Shown here in pieces: positions 1 through 9,003 of a DNA stretch of 64,000 bases. Source of the DNA: Azospirillum melinis (GTDB lineage Bacteria > Pseudomonadota > Alphaproteobacteria > Azospirillales > Azospirillaceae). The position numbers and the translations under genes were made by a program. The notes beneath the pieces are model-generated. The model saw nothing but the letters and a program-made list of their open reading frames with translations. It was not told the DNA's origin and did no database searches. Numbering within the stretch: the stretch's first letter is position 1; the number at the start of each line of letters is the position of its first letter. The DNA lies in assembly GCF_013340935.1 (NCBI RefSeq), contig NZ_WHOS01000029.1, positions 1 through 64,000 on the forward strand, given 5' to 3'.

Positions 1-67
1 CGTTGCGGGAGGGGGTAGATGTGCCATACCGCTCACCGCAACGCCGCCCACGACACCGACGACCCCG

Positions 68-532
68 GTGCCGCCGACCGCGGTTCCAGCCGCCGCCATG
101 CCGCCCGACCGTAGTGCCGCCGCCATGCGCAGCGACGATCCCAAGCGGATGCGGATGCTGCTGGCGCTCGACAAGCTGGAGGCGGCAATCGAGCGGCCCG
201 ACCCGATCGGCAGCCGGCTGCGCCATGCCCTGTCGGATGTGCAGATCGCCACCGCCGGCGATTCCGCCGCGTCCTCGGTCGTCGCGTCGCTGTCCACCTG
301 CGTGACCTGGGTGGAGCCGGACATCGAAGGCTATGTCGATGCGCTCCAGGCCCATGCCGCGGCCCTGCGCTGGCTGGCGGGATCGGACGGCGGCGCCCAG
401 TCGATGGCGGTGGCGCTGTGTCTGATCCGCACCCTGCGGGCCAGTGTCCGCACGCTGGCCGCCCGCGGCCACAGCGACTTCGGCAACTGGCCGGACGGCG
501 GCAGCCCGACCCCACCGGGCAAATCCCCCTGA
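68..532 (+). CDS. hypothetical protein
   Basis: Unrecognised protein of up to 154 residues. The frame is open to the left window edge, so the true start could lie outside. The GTG at 68, ATG at 98 and ATG at 125 are all possible and none has a clear Shine-Dalgarno. The ATG at 125 (MRSDDPKRM) begins the part that looks like a folded, mainly helical domain. Strong third-position GC bias supports coding. The C-terminus is proline and glycine rich. A three-tier stem-loop follows 12 bases after the stop, which fits a monocistronic end. No function can be assigned. Confidence 0.5.
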   Translation: MPPTAVPAAAMPPDRSAAAMRSDDPKRMRMLLALDKLEAAIERPDPIGSRLRHALSDVQIATAGDSAASSVVASLSTCVTWVEPDIEGYVDALQAHAAALRWLAGSDGGAQSMAVALCLIRTLRASVRTLAARGHSDFGNWPDGGSPTPPGKSP

Positions 533-543
533 CGGGGCGCTGA

Positions 544-589
544 GTCCCTCCCCATATCGTCTGAAGACGGTTCTGGGTGAGAGAGGGAC
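544..589 (+). terminator. stem-loop after the hypothetical gene
   Basis: GTCCCTC at 544-550 pairs with GAGGGAC at 583-589. Inside it CCCA pairs with TGGG, and CGTC-TGAA-GACG forms the tip. There is no T run, so it is either a weak or Rho-assisted terminator, or a structured 3' end. It lies between the stop at 532 and the next gene at 804. Confidence 0.4.
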
Positions 590-803
590 GGAGAGGGAAT
601 TTCCGCAAGGCAGGGCATTCCATACGCTCCGTTACGGAAGACCGGCAGTTGCCGCGCCGTTCCTTGCTTTTTGCAGGACGCCCGGCCACAGCCGTTGCGA
701 TATAAGACAGCCTTCATTACCTTTTTGCCCAGCGAACAAATCGGTTCCCCAGCACTCCGTCCAGGAGTTTGCCAGGCTGCCGACCGATGGGAGGGAATGA
801 AGA

Positions 804-3800
804 ATGGCGCTCGCAACAGTGTCTCTCGAAGACAAGTACGCGCTCGAACAGGGCCGTGTTTACCTCACCGGCACACAGGCGCTGGTCCGCCTGCCGATGA
901 TGCAGCGCCAGCGCGACCTCGCCGCCGGGCTGAACACCGGCTGCTTCATTTCCGGCTATCGCGGCTCGCCGCTGGGCGGGTTCGACCAGAATCTGTGGAA
1001 TGCCCGCAAGTTCCTGGAAAAGAACCACATCCAGTTTCAGCCCGGCGTGAACGAGGAACTGGGCGCCACCGCGGTCTGGGGCAGCCAGCAGGTCGGCATG
1101 TTCAAGGGCGCCAAATATGACGGCGTATTTGCCATGTGGTACGGCAAGGGCCCCGGCGTTGACCGCTCGGGCGACGTGTTCAAGCATGCCAACGCCGCCG
1201 GCACCTCTCGCCACGGCGGCGTGCTGGTGCTGACCGGCGACGACCACAACTGCAAGTCCTCCACCTTCCCGCACCAGTCCGAACACGCCTATATGCACTC
1301 GATGATTCCGGTGCTGAACCCGTCGGGGGTGCAGGAGATCCTGGATTACGGCCTGATCGGCTGGCAGATGAGCCGCTATTCCGGCTGCTGGATCGCGATG
1401 AAGACCATCGCCGAGACGGTGGACACCTCGGCGTCGGTCTACATCGACCCGCATCGCGTGGCACCGGTCATCCCCGCCGACTTCCCGATGCCGCCGGGCG
1501 GCCTGAACATCCGCTGGCCCGACCCGCCGCTGGAGCAGGAATACCGGCTGATGAAGCACAAGCTGTACGCCGCCCTGGCTTTCGCGCGTGCCAACAAGCT
1601 GGACCGGGTGGTGATGGAGAGCCCGCGTCCGCGCTTTGGCATCGTCACCACCGGCAAGAGCTATCTCGACGTCCGTCAGGCCTTCGACGAGCTCGGCATC
1701 AGCGAGGAGATGGCCGCCGACTGGGGCATCACCATCTACAAGGTCGGCATGCCCTGGCCGCTGGAGCGCGACGGCGTCCGCCACTTCGCCGAGGGTCTGG
1801 AAGAGATCGTCGTGGTCGAGGAAAAGCGCGCGGTCATCGAGAACCAGTTGAAGGAACAGCTGTACAACTGGAACCCCGACGTCCGCCCGAAGGTGGTCGG
1901 CAAGTTCGACGAGCAGGGCGAGTGGATCCTGCCCAGCGCCGGCGAGCTGACCCCGGCGCAGATCGCCGTGGTGATCGGCCGCCGCCTGCAGCGCTTCATC
2001 GAGAACGAGAACCTCGCCCGCCGCATCGCCTTCCTCGATGCGCAGGAGAAGCAGAAGGCCCATGTGGCGCGCGTGGTGCGCAAGCCGACCTTCTGCTCGG
2101 GCTGCCCGCACAACACCTCCACCGTCGTGCCGGAGGGCAGCCGGGCGCTGGGCGGCATCGGCTGCCATTACATGGCGACGTGGCTCGACCGCTCGACCGA
2201 CACCTTCACCCAGATGGGCGGCGAGGGCGTGCCGTGGGTCGGCCAGGCCGCCTTCACCGAGGAAAAGCACATCTTCGCCAATCTGGGCGACGGCACCTAT
2301 TTCCATTCCGGCATCCTGGCGATCCGTCAGGCCATCGCCGCCAAGGTGAACATCACCTACAAGATCCTGTTCAACGACGCCGTCGCCATGACCGGCGGCC
2401 AGCCCTTTGACGGCTCGCTGACCGTGCAGTCCATCGCCCATGTGCTGCGGGCGGAGGGCGTGCAGCGCATCACCGTCGTCAGCGACGAGCCGGAGAAGTA
2501 CGGCATCGGCAACGGCCTGCCGCAATTCACCACCGTCGAGCATCGCGACGACCTCGACCGCGTGCAGAAGGAGATGCGCGAGGTCCCCGGCGTCAGCGTC
2601 CTGATTTATGACCAGACCTGCGCCACCGAGAAGCGCCGCCGCCGCAAGCGCGGCAAGATGGTCGACCCGGCCAAGCGCGTGGTGATCAACGAGCTGGTCT
2701 GCGAAGGCTGCGGCGACTGCTCTGCCAAGTCGTCCTGCGTGTCGGTTATCCCGCAGGAGACCGAATTCGGCCGCAAGCGCCAGATCGACCAGTCCAGTTG
2801 CAACAAGGACTATTCCTGCACCAAGGGCTTCTGCCCCAGCTTCGTGACGGTGGAAGGCGGGTCCTTGCGCAAGCCGAAGCCGGCAGCAGCGAAGTCGGCC
2901 GACGCCACCGCCCTGCCCACCCCGGTCGTTCCGGCCTTCGACAAGACCTGGAGCCTGTATGTCACCGGCGTCGGCGGCACCGGCGTCGTCACCATCGGCG
3001 CGCTGCTGGGCATGGCCGCCCACATCGAGGGCAAGGGCGTCGGCGTGCTCGACATGACCGGGCTGGCGCAGAAGGGGGGCGCCGTCACCAGCCACATCCG
3101 CATCGCCAACACGCCGGAGGACATCCATTCCGTCCGCATCGCCGCCGGCGGGGCCGATGCGGTGCTGGGCTGCGATCTGATCGTCGCGGCGGCGGGCGAC
3201 GGCCTGTCAAAGATGACCGCCGGCCGCACGCGGGCCGTCATCAACACCCATGACAGCATCACCGCCGACTTTATCAAGAAGCCGGACATGGTGATCCCGG
3301 TCCGCGATCTGGTCGGCGACATCCGCAAGGCCTGCGGCGGCGAAGCGAATGTCGATGCCTTCGACGCGACGAAGCTCGCCACCGCGCTGCTGGGCGACAG
3401 CCTCTACGCCAACCCGTTCCTGATGGGCTATGCTTGGCAGAAGGGGCTGATCCCGCTGAGCGAGGAGTCGATCCTGAAGGCCATCGAGCTGAACGGCGTG
3501 TCGGTGAAGCTGAACCTCGACGCCTTCCAGTGGGGCCGCCGCGCCGCCGTCGATCTGGCTGCGGTGGAGGCCGCCGCGAAGCCGCAGGAAGTGGCGCAGG
3601 CCGCGCAGTCGCTGCTGCTCGACCAGCGCCGTCCGTCCGGCAGCCTGGACGAGGTGATCGAGCGCCGCCACCGCTTCCTGGTCGATTACCAGGATGCCGC
3701 CTATGCCGCCCGCTTCCACGCTCTGGTCGACTGGACCCGCCGGACGGAACAGCAGAAGATCCCAGGCTCAACCACGCTGACCGAGGCGGTCGCCCGCGCC

Positions 3801-4307
3801 CACTTCAAGCTGATGGCCTACAAGGACGAGTATGAGGTGGCGCGGCTCTACACCGACAGCGGCTTCGTCGAGAATGTCCAGCGCATGTTCGAGGGCGACT
3901 GGAAGCTGACCTTCCACATGGCCCCGCCGGTGATGGGCGAGGCCGAAGCGGATGGGGCTGAGCCGAAGAAGAAGAGCTTCGGGCCGTGGATGCTGCCGGT
4001 GCTGCGCCTGCTGGCCAAGGGCAAGCGCCTGCGCGGTACCCGGCTCGACCCGTTCGGCCGCACCGCCGAGCGGCGCCAGGAGCGCCAGCTGATTGCCGAC
4101 TATGAGGCGGTGGTGGGCGAACTGCTGAACGGCCTGACCCGCGAGAAGCTCGAACTGGCGGTGAAAATCGCCAAGCTGCCGATGGAGATGCGCGGCTACG
4201 GCCCGGTGAAGGTCCGCAACGTCACGGCGGCGAAGGCAAAGGAGGCCAAGCTGCTGGCCGACTTCCGCGCCCCGGTCGCCACCCCGCAGCCGCTGGCGGC
4301 GGAGTGA
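804..4307 (+). CDS. indolepyruvate ferredoxin oxidoreductase, fused subunits
   Basis: 1167-residue single-chain 2-oxoacid:ferredoxin oxidoreductase of the indolepyruvate type. Such enzymes oxidatively decarboxylate aryl pyruvates to aryl-acetyl-CoA using thiamine diphosphate and iron-sulfur clusters. Seen in order: an N-terminal pyruvate-oxidoreductase-like domain (GYRGSPLGGFD near residue 50); a thiamine diphosphate domain with GDGTYFHSG near 496; a cysteine-rich ferredoxin-like stretch near 630-680 (CEGCGDC, then CTKGFCPSF); a gamma domain with GVGGTGVVTIG near 720 and GLAQKGGAVTSHI; and a long C-terminal DUF6537-like region. The ATG at 804 has GGGAGGGA 6-14 bases upstream. In Azospirillum-like bacteria this links to aromatic amino acid and indole-acetate metabolism; that role is inference. 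Confidence 0.93.
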   Translation: MALATVSLEDKYALEQGRVYLTGTQALVRLPMMQRQRDLAAGLNTGCFISGYRGSPLGGFDQNLWNARKFLEKNHIQFQPGVNEELGATAVWGSQQVGMFKGAKYDGVFAMWYGKGPGVDRSGDVFKHANAAGTSRHGGVLVLTGDDHNCKSSTFPHQSEHAYMHSMIPVLNPSGVQEILDYGLIGWQMSRYSGCWIAMKTIAETVDTSASVYIDPHRVAPVIPADFPMPPGGLNIRWPDPPLEQEYRLMKHKLYAALAFARANKLDRVVMESPRPRFGIVTTGKSYLDVRQAFDELGISEEMAADWGITIYKVGMPWPLERDGVRHFAEGLEEIVVVEEKRAVIENQLKEQLYNWNPDVRPKVVGKFDEQGEWILPSAGELTPAQIAVVIGRRLQRFIENENLARRIAFLDAQEKQKAHVARVVRKPTFCSGCPHNTSTVVPEGSRALGGIGCHYMATWLDRSTDTFTQMGGEGVPWVGQAAFTEEKHIFANLGDGTYFHSGILAIRQAIAAKVNITYKILFNDAVAMTGGQPFDGSLTVQSIAHVLRAEGVQRITVVSDEPEKYGIGNGLPQFTTVEHRDDLDRVQKEMREVPGVSVLIYDQTCATEKRRRRKRGKMVDPAKRVVINELVCEGCGDCSAKSSCVSVIPQETEFGRKRQIDQSSCNKDYSCTKGFCPSFVTVEGGSLRKPKPAAAKSADATALPTPVVPAFDKTWSLYVTGVGGTGVVTIGALLGMAAHIEGKGVGVLDMTGLAQKGGAVTSHIRIANTPEDIHSVRIAAGGADAVLGCDLIVAAAGDGLSKMTAGRTRAVINTHDSITADFIKKPDMVIPVRDLVGDIRKACGGEANVDAFDATKLATALLGDSLYANPFLMGYAWQKGLIPLSEESILKAIELNGVSVKLNLDAFQWGRRAAVDLAAVEAAAKPQEVAQAAQSLLLDQRRPSGSLDEVIERRHRFLVDYQDAAYAARFHALVDWTRRTEQQKIPGSTTLTEAVARAHFKLMAYKDEYEVARLYTDSGFVENVQRMFEGDWKLTFHMAPPVMGEAEADGAEPKKKSFGPWMLPVLRLLAKGKRLRGTRLDPFGRTAERRQERQLIADYEAVVGELLNGLTREKLELAVKIAKLPMEMRGYGPVKVRNVTAAKAKEAKLLADFRAPVATPQPLAAE

Positions 4308-4344
4308 GGCTGGCCGGGTGACCGGTTGAACCATCGATAACGGC

Positions 4345-4368
4345 GCCCTTCCCAATCGCGGGAAGGGC
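4345..4368 (+). terminator. hairpin after the oxidoreductase gene
   Basis: Perfect 9-bp stem GCCCTTCCC / GGGAAGGGC with a 6-base loop, 38 bases after the stop codon at 4307. No T run follows, so strength is uncertain. Confidence 0.5.
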
Positions 4369-4724
4369 CCGCCGCCTCTGTCCAAGCCCATGGGAGCCGG
4401 TGGGGCTGGTGGATCGCATGCCATCTGTCGGCTTGGAGGCAAGCCACAATCAGAGAAACCGACGGAATCGGCCTATCCGAGCAGTGGCTCTTTCATTGCC
4501 CCATGAACAGGCAACCAAAGTCTCATAGCGAAGGCGACGGATTTTGTTCATGTTAACTCCGCGAGCAGCACCGCAATCCCATTTCAGAAACGTCACAAGC
4601 ACCGCAGACAAGTGACGAATTGTGGCGCAATCGTTAAATAGTCCCCAAATTTCTGGACGGAATTCGGTGCCGCAAGGCTAATCCAGACTGAATTCGCTGC
4701 AACTTGGCTTGACGGGGTCATACG

Positions 4725-4738
4725 CATACGGCCGTATG
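4725..4738. promoter_or_regulatory. 14-bp perfect palindrome, candidate operator
   Basis: CATACGGCCGTATG is self-complementary over 14 bases and sits 26 bases before the chemoreceptor start, overlapping the TATGAT hexamer. The position suits a repressor or dimeric activator site. The regulator is not identifiable. Confidence 0.4.
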
Positions 4739-4764
4739 ATGATGGGAATATCCCCCTGCCAAAG

Positions 4765-6468
4765 ATGAGCCGGCCCATGGGCACCCTGCTAACCCGCATC
4801 AGCATCAGCCGCAAAATCTCCGCCATCGTTATCCTGATGGCGCTGATCGCGTCCGTAATCGGCACCATCGGGTTCCTCGCAATCCAGACTTTCGGCGGCA
4901 GGGTTGACGACATCCAGGTCCGCTCGCAGCGGGCGCTGCTTGCCGAACAGGTCAGCAGCCTGATCTACAAGACGGTGATGGACAGCCGCGGCCTCTATGC
5001 CGTCAAGTCGAAGGACGACGCGCAGCTGTTCAGCAAGGGGATCAGGGAGTCGACCGAATCGATCGGCAAGCGGATGGCGGACTGGGAACGTCTGCTGACG
5101 CCCGACCGCAAAGCCGACTTCCAGAAGATGACGGCCAGCGCCAACGAGTTCATCGCCATCCGCAACGAGGTCGCCCGGCTCGGCGTCGAGGTCTCTCCGG
5201 AGGCGGCGCAGAAGCACGGCGACACACCGGAAAGCCGCGCCGGTCGCACCGCGCTGGGCAAGGCCCTGGAGGCGGCGGCACAGCGGAACATGGACAGCAT
5301 CCAGCAGGCGAACGACGAACTCGACGCCTTCAGCACCCACATGATCACCCTGATGCTTGTGGTCGGCATCGGCGGCATCGGCATGGCGGTCGCGGCCAGC
5401 GTCGCCGTGTCGCGCTCCGGCATCGTCAAGCCGATCACCGGTATCACCGGAACGATGTCCCGCCTCGCCGACGGCGACCTGTCGGTCGAGGTCGCGGGCA
5501 AGGACCGCGGCGACGAGATCGGCGGCATGGCCCGCGCGGTCGAGGTCTTCCGCCAGAACGCGCTGGACCGTGCACGGATGGCGGCGGCCGAGGAGGCGGA
5601 GCGGCTGGACAAGGAGCGGCGCACCGCCGCGGTGGAAAGGCTGGTCGCGGGCTTCGACAGCAGCATGTCTGGCATCCTGCGCACCGTCAGCGCCGCCGCC
5701 ACCGAACTGGACGCCACCGCGCAGAGCATGTCCCACACCGCCGAACAGACCAACAGCCAGGCCGCCAGCACGGCAGCGGCGGCGGAACAGGCCTCCGTCA
5801 ACGTGCAGACGGTGGCGTCGGCAACCGACGAGCTGACGGCGTCGATCTCGGAAATCAGCGCGCAGGTCTCGCGCTCCACCACCATCGCCGCCCAGGCGGT
5901 CGGCGAGGCACAGGCCACCAACCGGCAGGTCCAGGGGCTGGTCGAGGCGGCCCAGCGAATCGGCGACGTGGTGAAGCTGATCACCGATATCGCCAGCCAG
6001 ACCAATCTGCTGGCGCTGAACGCCACCATCGAGGCGGCCCGCGCCGGTGAGGCCGGCAAGGGTTTCGCCGTGGTGGCCAGCGAGGTGAAGAACCTCGCCA
6101 CCCAGACCGCCAAGGCGACGGAGGAAATCGCCGGCCAGATCCAGGCGATGCAGCAGGCGACCGGCGAAGCCGCGAACGCCATCACCGGGATCGGCGGCAC
6201 CATCACCGTAATCAACGAGATCGCCACCTCCATCGCGTCGGCCATCGAGGAACAGGGGGCCGCCACCGGCGAGATCGCCCGCAACGTCCAGGAGGCGGCG
6301 CGGGGAACCGAAGTGGTGACCGCGAACATCGCCGAGGTCAGCCAGGGCGCCACCCAGACCGGCAGCGCGGCGACCCAGGTGCTGGGAGCCGCAGGTGAAC
6401 TGTCGCGGCAGTCCGAACAGATGAAGGCCGAGGTCGAGCGCTTCCTGGCCGGTATCCGCGCGGCGTGA
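4765..6468 (+). CDS. methyl-accepting chemotaxis protein
   Basis: 567-residue inner-membrane chemoreceptor that relays ligand state to CheA/CheW. The first membrane segment is near residues 18-40, then a roughly 150-residue helical periplasmic sensor. A second membrane segment is near 193-213, followed by HAMP and a long coiled-coil signalling domain. The conserved tip DIASQTNLLALNATIEAARAGE is near 410-435. The sensor has no recognisable PAS or Cache motif and looks like a four-helix bundle. The start at 4765 has only a weak ribosome site; the ATG at 4777 is equally possible. It is monocistronic, with a good terminator downstream. Confidence 0.93.
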   Translation: MSRPMGTLLTRISISRKISAIVILMALIASVIGTIGFLAIQTFGGRVDDIQVRSQRALLAEQVSSLIYKTVMDSRGLYAVKSKDDAQLFSKGIRESTESIGKRMADWERLLTPDRKADFQKMTASANEFIAIRNEVARLGVEVSPEAAQKHGDTPESRAGRTALGKALEAAAQRNMDSIQQANDELDAFSTHMITLMLVVGIGGIGMAVAASVAVSRSGIVKPITGITGTMSRLADGDLSVEVAGKDRGDEIGGMARAVEVFRQNALDRARMAAAEEAERLDKERRTAAVERLVAGFDSSMSGILRTVSAAATELDATAQSMSHTAEQTNSQAASTAAAAEQASVNVQTVASATDELTASISEISAQVSRSTTIAAQAVGEAQATNRQVQGLVEAAQRIGDVVKLITDIASQTNLLALNATIEAARAGEAGKGFAVVASEVKNLATQTAKATEEIAGQIQAMQQATGEAANAITGIGGTITVINEIATSIASAIEEQGAATGEIARNVQEAARGTEVVTANIAEVSQGATQTGSAATQVLGAAGELSRQSEQMKAEVERFLAGIRAA

Positions 6469-6808
6469 GGACAGTGCGGAGGACGGGAGAATGGACCCGC
6501 ATCCTCCACCGCCGATGGGACCGGTGGGTAAAAACGCCCCCCGCCTTAAAAAGAGGGCAGCTTCGGCTGCCCTTCCGCTTCGATAAGTGGAATGGTCGGA
6601 GCCGCCCCCCAGTAGCTCTGCGGTTGTAAATCTCTGCGCAGCGTTTTCCCAGGACTGCGCCATTGCATGGGACGTCTGTCCCAACCCATATTTTGCCGGG
6701 GGATTATCCTTTTCGCATATTTAATACGTCGAGTTGCTCTCGAGCGCCTGCCGGCCGATAGAACAGGGCGCCGGAGCTTGCGGGGCCGGCCGGACGAGGG
6801 AGAGTTGG
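6469..6808. other. intergenic region before the hybrid kinase
   Basis: 340 bases without a gene. Besides the terminator at 6553-6574 it holds an inverted repeat GGGAC-N4-GTCCC at 6669-6682. There is also a possible promoter, TTGCCG at 6693-6698 with CATATT at 6716-6721 (17-base spacer), pointing to the kinase. The promoter match is weak. Confidence 0.5.
6553..6574 (+). terminator. UUCG-tetraloop terminator of the chemoreceptor gene
   Basis: GGGCAGC (6555-6561) and GCTGCCC (6566-6572) enclose the extra-stable loop TTCG, closed by C-G. The stem extends by an A-T pair. It lies 85 bases after the stop; only two T residues follow. Confidence 0.65.
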
Positions 6809-8875
6809 GTGGCGGAACAGCGGTTGATGTCCGATGAGTCGGACCGGAGCGAGGACCGGTATCGCGCTCTGTTTAACACTCTCGACGACGGCTTCTGCAT
6901 CATCGAGTTCATCGAGGATGCCGAGGGCACCCTTACCGATTACATCCACATCGAGGCCAACGACGGGTACGAGCGCCAGACCGGCATCCGCAACATCGTC
7001 GGCATGGCGGTGCGCGATCTGGCACCGGCCGAGGCGGATGGCTGGATCGAGCTGTACGGCAATGTCCTGCGCACCGGCGAGCCGATCAGATTCGAGCGCC
7101 AATTTGCACTGGTGGAGCGCTATATCGAAGTGTCGGCGGCAAGGCTGGAGCCGGCCAGCCTGCGCCAGGTCTCCGTCCTGTTCCGCGACATCACCGCGCG
7201 GCGCCGCGCCGAAGAAGCCCTGCGCGTCAGCGAGGCGCTGGCACGGGAGAATGTGCAGCGCGTCCAGCTGGCCCTGGCGGCCGGCGCCATCATCGGCACC
7301 TGGATTTGGGAAATCCCCGGCAACCGCTTCACCGTCGACAAGCCCTTCGCCGAAGCCTTCGGCCTCGATCCGTCGCTGGGCCGTGACGGGCTGAGCCTTG
7401 AGCAGGTGATCGTCAACGTCCATCCCGACGACAAGCCGGGGCTGGTCATCGCGGTGGAAGACGCCCTCGCCCGCGGCGGCGCTTATGCCCACCAGTACCG
7501 GGTGAAGCGGGCGGACGGAAATTACTATTGGATCGAGGCCAACGGACGGGTCGAGCTTGGGCCGGACGGCAAGGCGCTGAGCTTCCCCGGCGTGCTGATG
7601 GATGTCCAGGAACGCCGCGCGGTGGAGGCCGAGCGCGACCGGGCGGCGGCGGCTTTGCGCGCGTTGAACGAAACACTGGAGCAGCGCGTCGCCGAGCGCA
7701 CAGCCGAGTTGATGCGCGCCGAGGAGCAGCTGCGCCAGTCGCAGAAAATGGAAGCGGTCGGGCAGCTGACCGGCGGGCTGGCGCATGACTTCAACAACCT
7801 GCTGGCCGGCATCTCGGGCGCCCTGGAACGCATCGCCGCCCGCGTCGATCAGGGCCGCGTCAACGAGCTGGACAAGTTCATCATCGCCGCCCAGGGCGCG
7901 GTGCGGCGCGCGGCGGCGCTGACCCACCGGCTGCTCGCCTTCTCCCGCCAGCAGACGCTGGCGCCGAAGGCGGTCAACGCCAACCGGCTGGTCGGCGGCA
8001 TGCTGGAGCTGATCCAGCGCACGGTGGGACCGGGCATCCAGGTGGAGATGGTCGGCATGTCCGGGCTGTGGGCGACGATGGTCGACCCGTCGCAGCTGGA
8101 AAACTCGTTGCTGAACCTGTGCATCAACGCCCGCGACGCCATGCCGGGCGGCGGCCGGATCACCATCGAGACCGGAAACCGCTGGATCGACCGCGAGGGC
8201 GCGCGGCAGCAGGACATGCAGGAGGGCCAGTATGTCTCGCTCTGCGTATCGGACAACGGCACCGGCATGACGCCGGACGTGATCGAGAAGGCCTTCGACC
8301 CCTTCTTCACCACCAAGCCCATCGGCCAGGGCACCGGACTGGGGCTGTCGATGATCTACGGCTTCGCCAAGCAGTCCGGCGGCCATGTGAAAATCTATTC
8401 AGAGGTCGGCGAGGGCACCATGGTGTGCCTGTATTTGCCCCGCCACCGCGGCGAGGCGGCGGAGGAAGAAATTCGCGACGAGCTGGCCACGACCCAGCCG
8501 GCACGGCAAGGCGAGACCGTTCTGGTGGTGGACGACGAGCCGAGCCTGCGCCTGATGGTGATGGATTTGCTGAGCGACCTGGGCTATGCGGCAATTGAGG
8601 CGGCGGACGGCGCCGCCGGCCTGCGGGTTCTGCAATCGGATGCGCGCATCGATCTGGTGGTGACCGACGTCGGCCTGCCGGGCGGCATGAACGGCCGCCA
8701 GATGATCGATCTGGCCCGCGTCGGCCGTCCAAAGCTGAAGACACTGTTCATCACCGGCTTCGCCGAGAACGCGCTGCTGAACAACGGCCAGCTCGAACCG
8801 GGCATGTCGGTGCTGACCAAGCCCTTCGCCATGGATGTGCTGGCCGCAAGGATCAGGGAACTGATCGCGGGGTGA
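6809..8875 (+). CDS. PAS-domain hybrid histidine kinase with C-terminal receiver
   Basis: About 688 residues, no membrane segment seen, so probably a cytoplasmic sensor. Order: PAS domain (DGFCIIEF), second PAS-PAC unit near 140-270, coiled coil, HisKA with H-box GGLAHDFNNLL near residue 324, HATPase (NLCINARDAMPGGG; DNGTGM; FDPFFTTK; GTGLGLS), then a receiver with phospho-acceptor Asp in VVTDVGLP near 619. The HDFNN H-box is typical of HWE-free PAS hybrid kinases of alphaproteobacteria. The GTG at 6809 is preferred because GAGGGAGAG precedes it by 5 bases; the frame is open further to 6734, and ATG 6827 is a second option. The output partner is unknown. Confidence 0.88.
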   Translation: MAEQRLMSDESDRSEDRYRALFNTLDDGFCIIEFIEDAEGTLTDYIHIEANDGYERQTGIRNIVGMAVRDLAPAEADGWIELYGNVLRTGEPIRFERQFALVERYIEVSAARLEPASLRQVSVLFRDITARRRAEEALRVSEALARENVQRVQLALAAGAIIGTWIWEIPGNRFTVDKPFAEAFGLDPSLGRDGLSLEQVIVNVHPDDKPGLVIAVEDALARGGAYAHQYRVKRADGNYYWIEANGRVELGPDGKALSFPGVLMDVQERRAVEAERDRAAAALRALNETLEQRVAERTAELMRAEEQLRQSQKMEAVGQLTGGLAHDFNNLLAGISGALERIAARVDQGRVNELDKFIIAAQGAVRRAAALTHRLLAFSRQQTLAPKAVNANRLVGGMLELIQRTVGPGIQVEMVGMSGLWATMVDPSQLENSLLNLCINARDAMPGGGRITIETGNRWIDREGARQQDMQEGQYVSLCVSDNGTGMTPDVIEKAFDPFFTTKPIGQGTGLGLSMIYGFAKQSGGHVKIYSEVGEGTMVCLYLPRHRGEAAEEEIRDELATTQPARQGETVLVVDDEPSLRLMVMDLLSDLGYAAIEAADGAAGLRVLQSDARIDLVVTDVGLPGGMNGRQMIDLARVGRPKLKTLFITGFAENALLNNGQLEPGMSVLTKPFAMDVLAARIRELIAG

Positions 8876-8983
8876 AGCAGCAATTGTCGAGATAACGGCT
8901 TGCTTTTACCCAATCGAGAACCTAATATATCAAAATATTAATACATAATAGATAAATATTCAATTGATATAGAGTTAGAGTGC

Positions 8984-9003
8984 CTTGCTCTGTCGAAAGC
9001 CTC
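8984..9003 (+). repeat. left terminal inverted repeat of the IS
   Basis: 20 of 20 bases match the complement of 9941-9960. The outer edge abuts AGTGC. Confidence 0.9.

Larger units (their letters stand above)
4308..4764. other. intergenic region upstream of the chemoreceptor
   Basis: 457 bases without a convincing gene. It holds the hairpin at 4345-4368, a relatively AT-rich stretch from about 4480 to 4700, and a perfect palindrome at 4725-4738 close to the chemoreceptor start. TTGACG at 4709-4714 and TATGAT at 4735-4740 resemble promoter hexamers, but the 20-base spacing is longer than normal. Confidence 0.6.

Noticed and set aside
717..3128. 803-residue open frame antisense to the indolepyruvate oxidoreductase
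   Set aside because: It mirrors the real gene. High third-position GC creates long stop-free antisense frames; no motif, ribosome site or plausible composition.
4709..4740. TTGACG and TATGAT as a sigma-70 promoter for the chemoreceptor
   Set aside because: The spacer is 20 bases, outside the normal 16-18; kept only as a remark.
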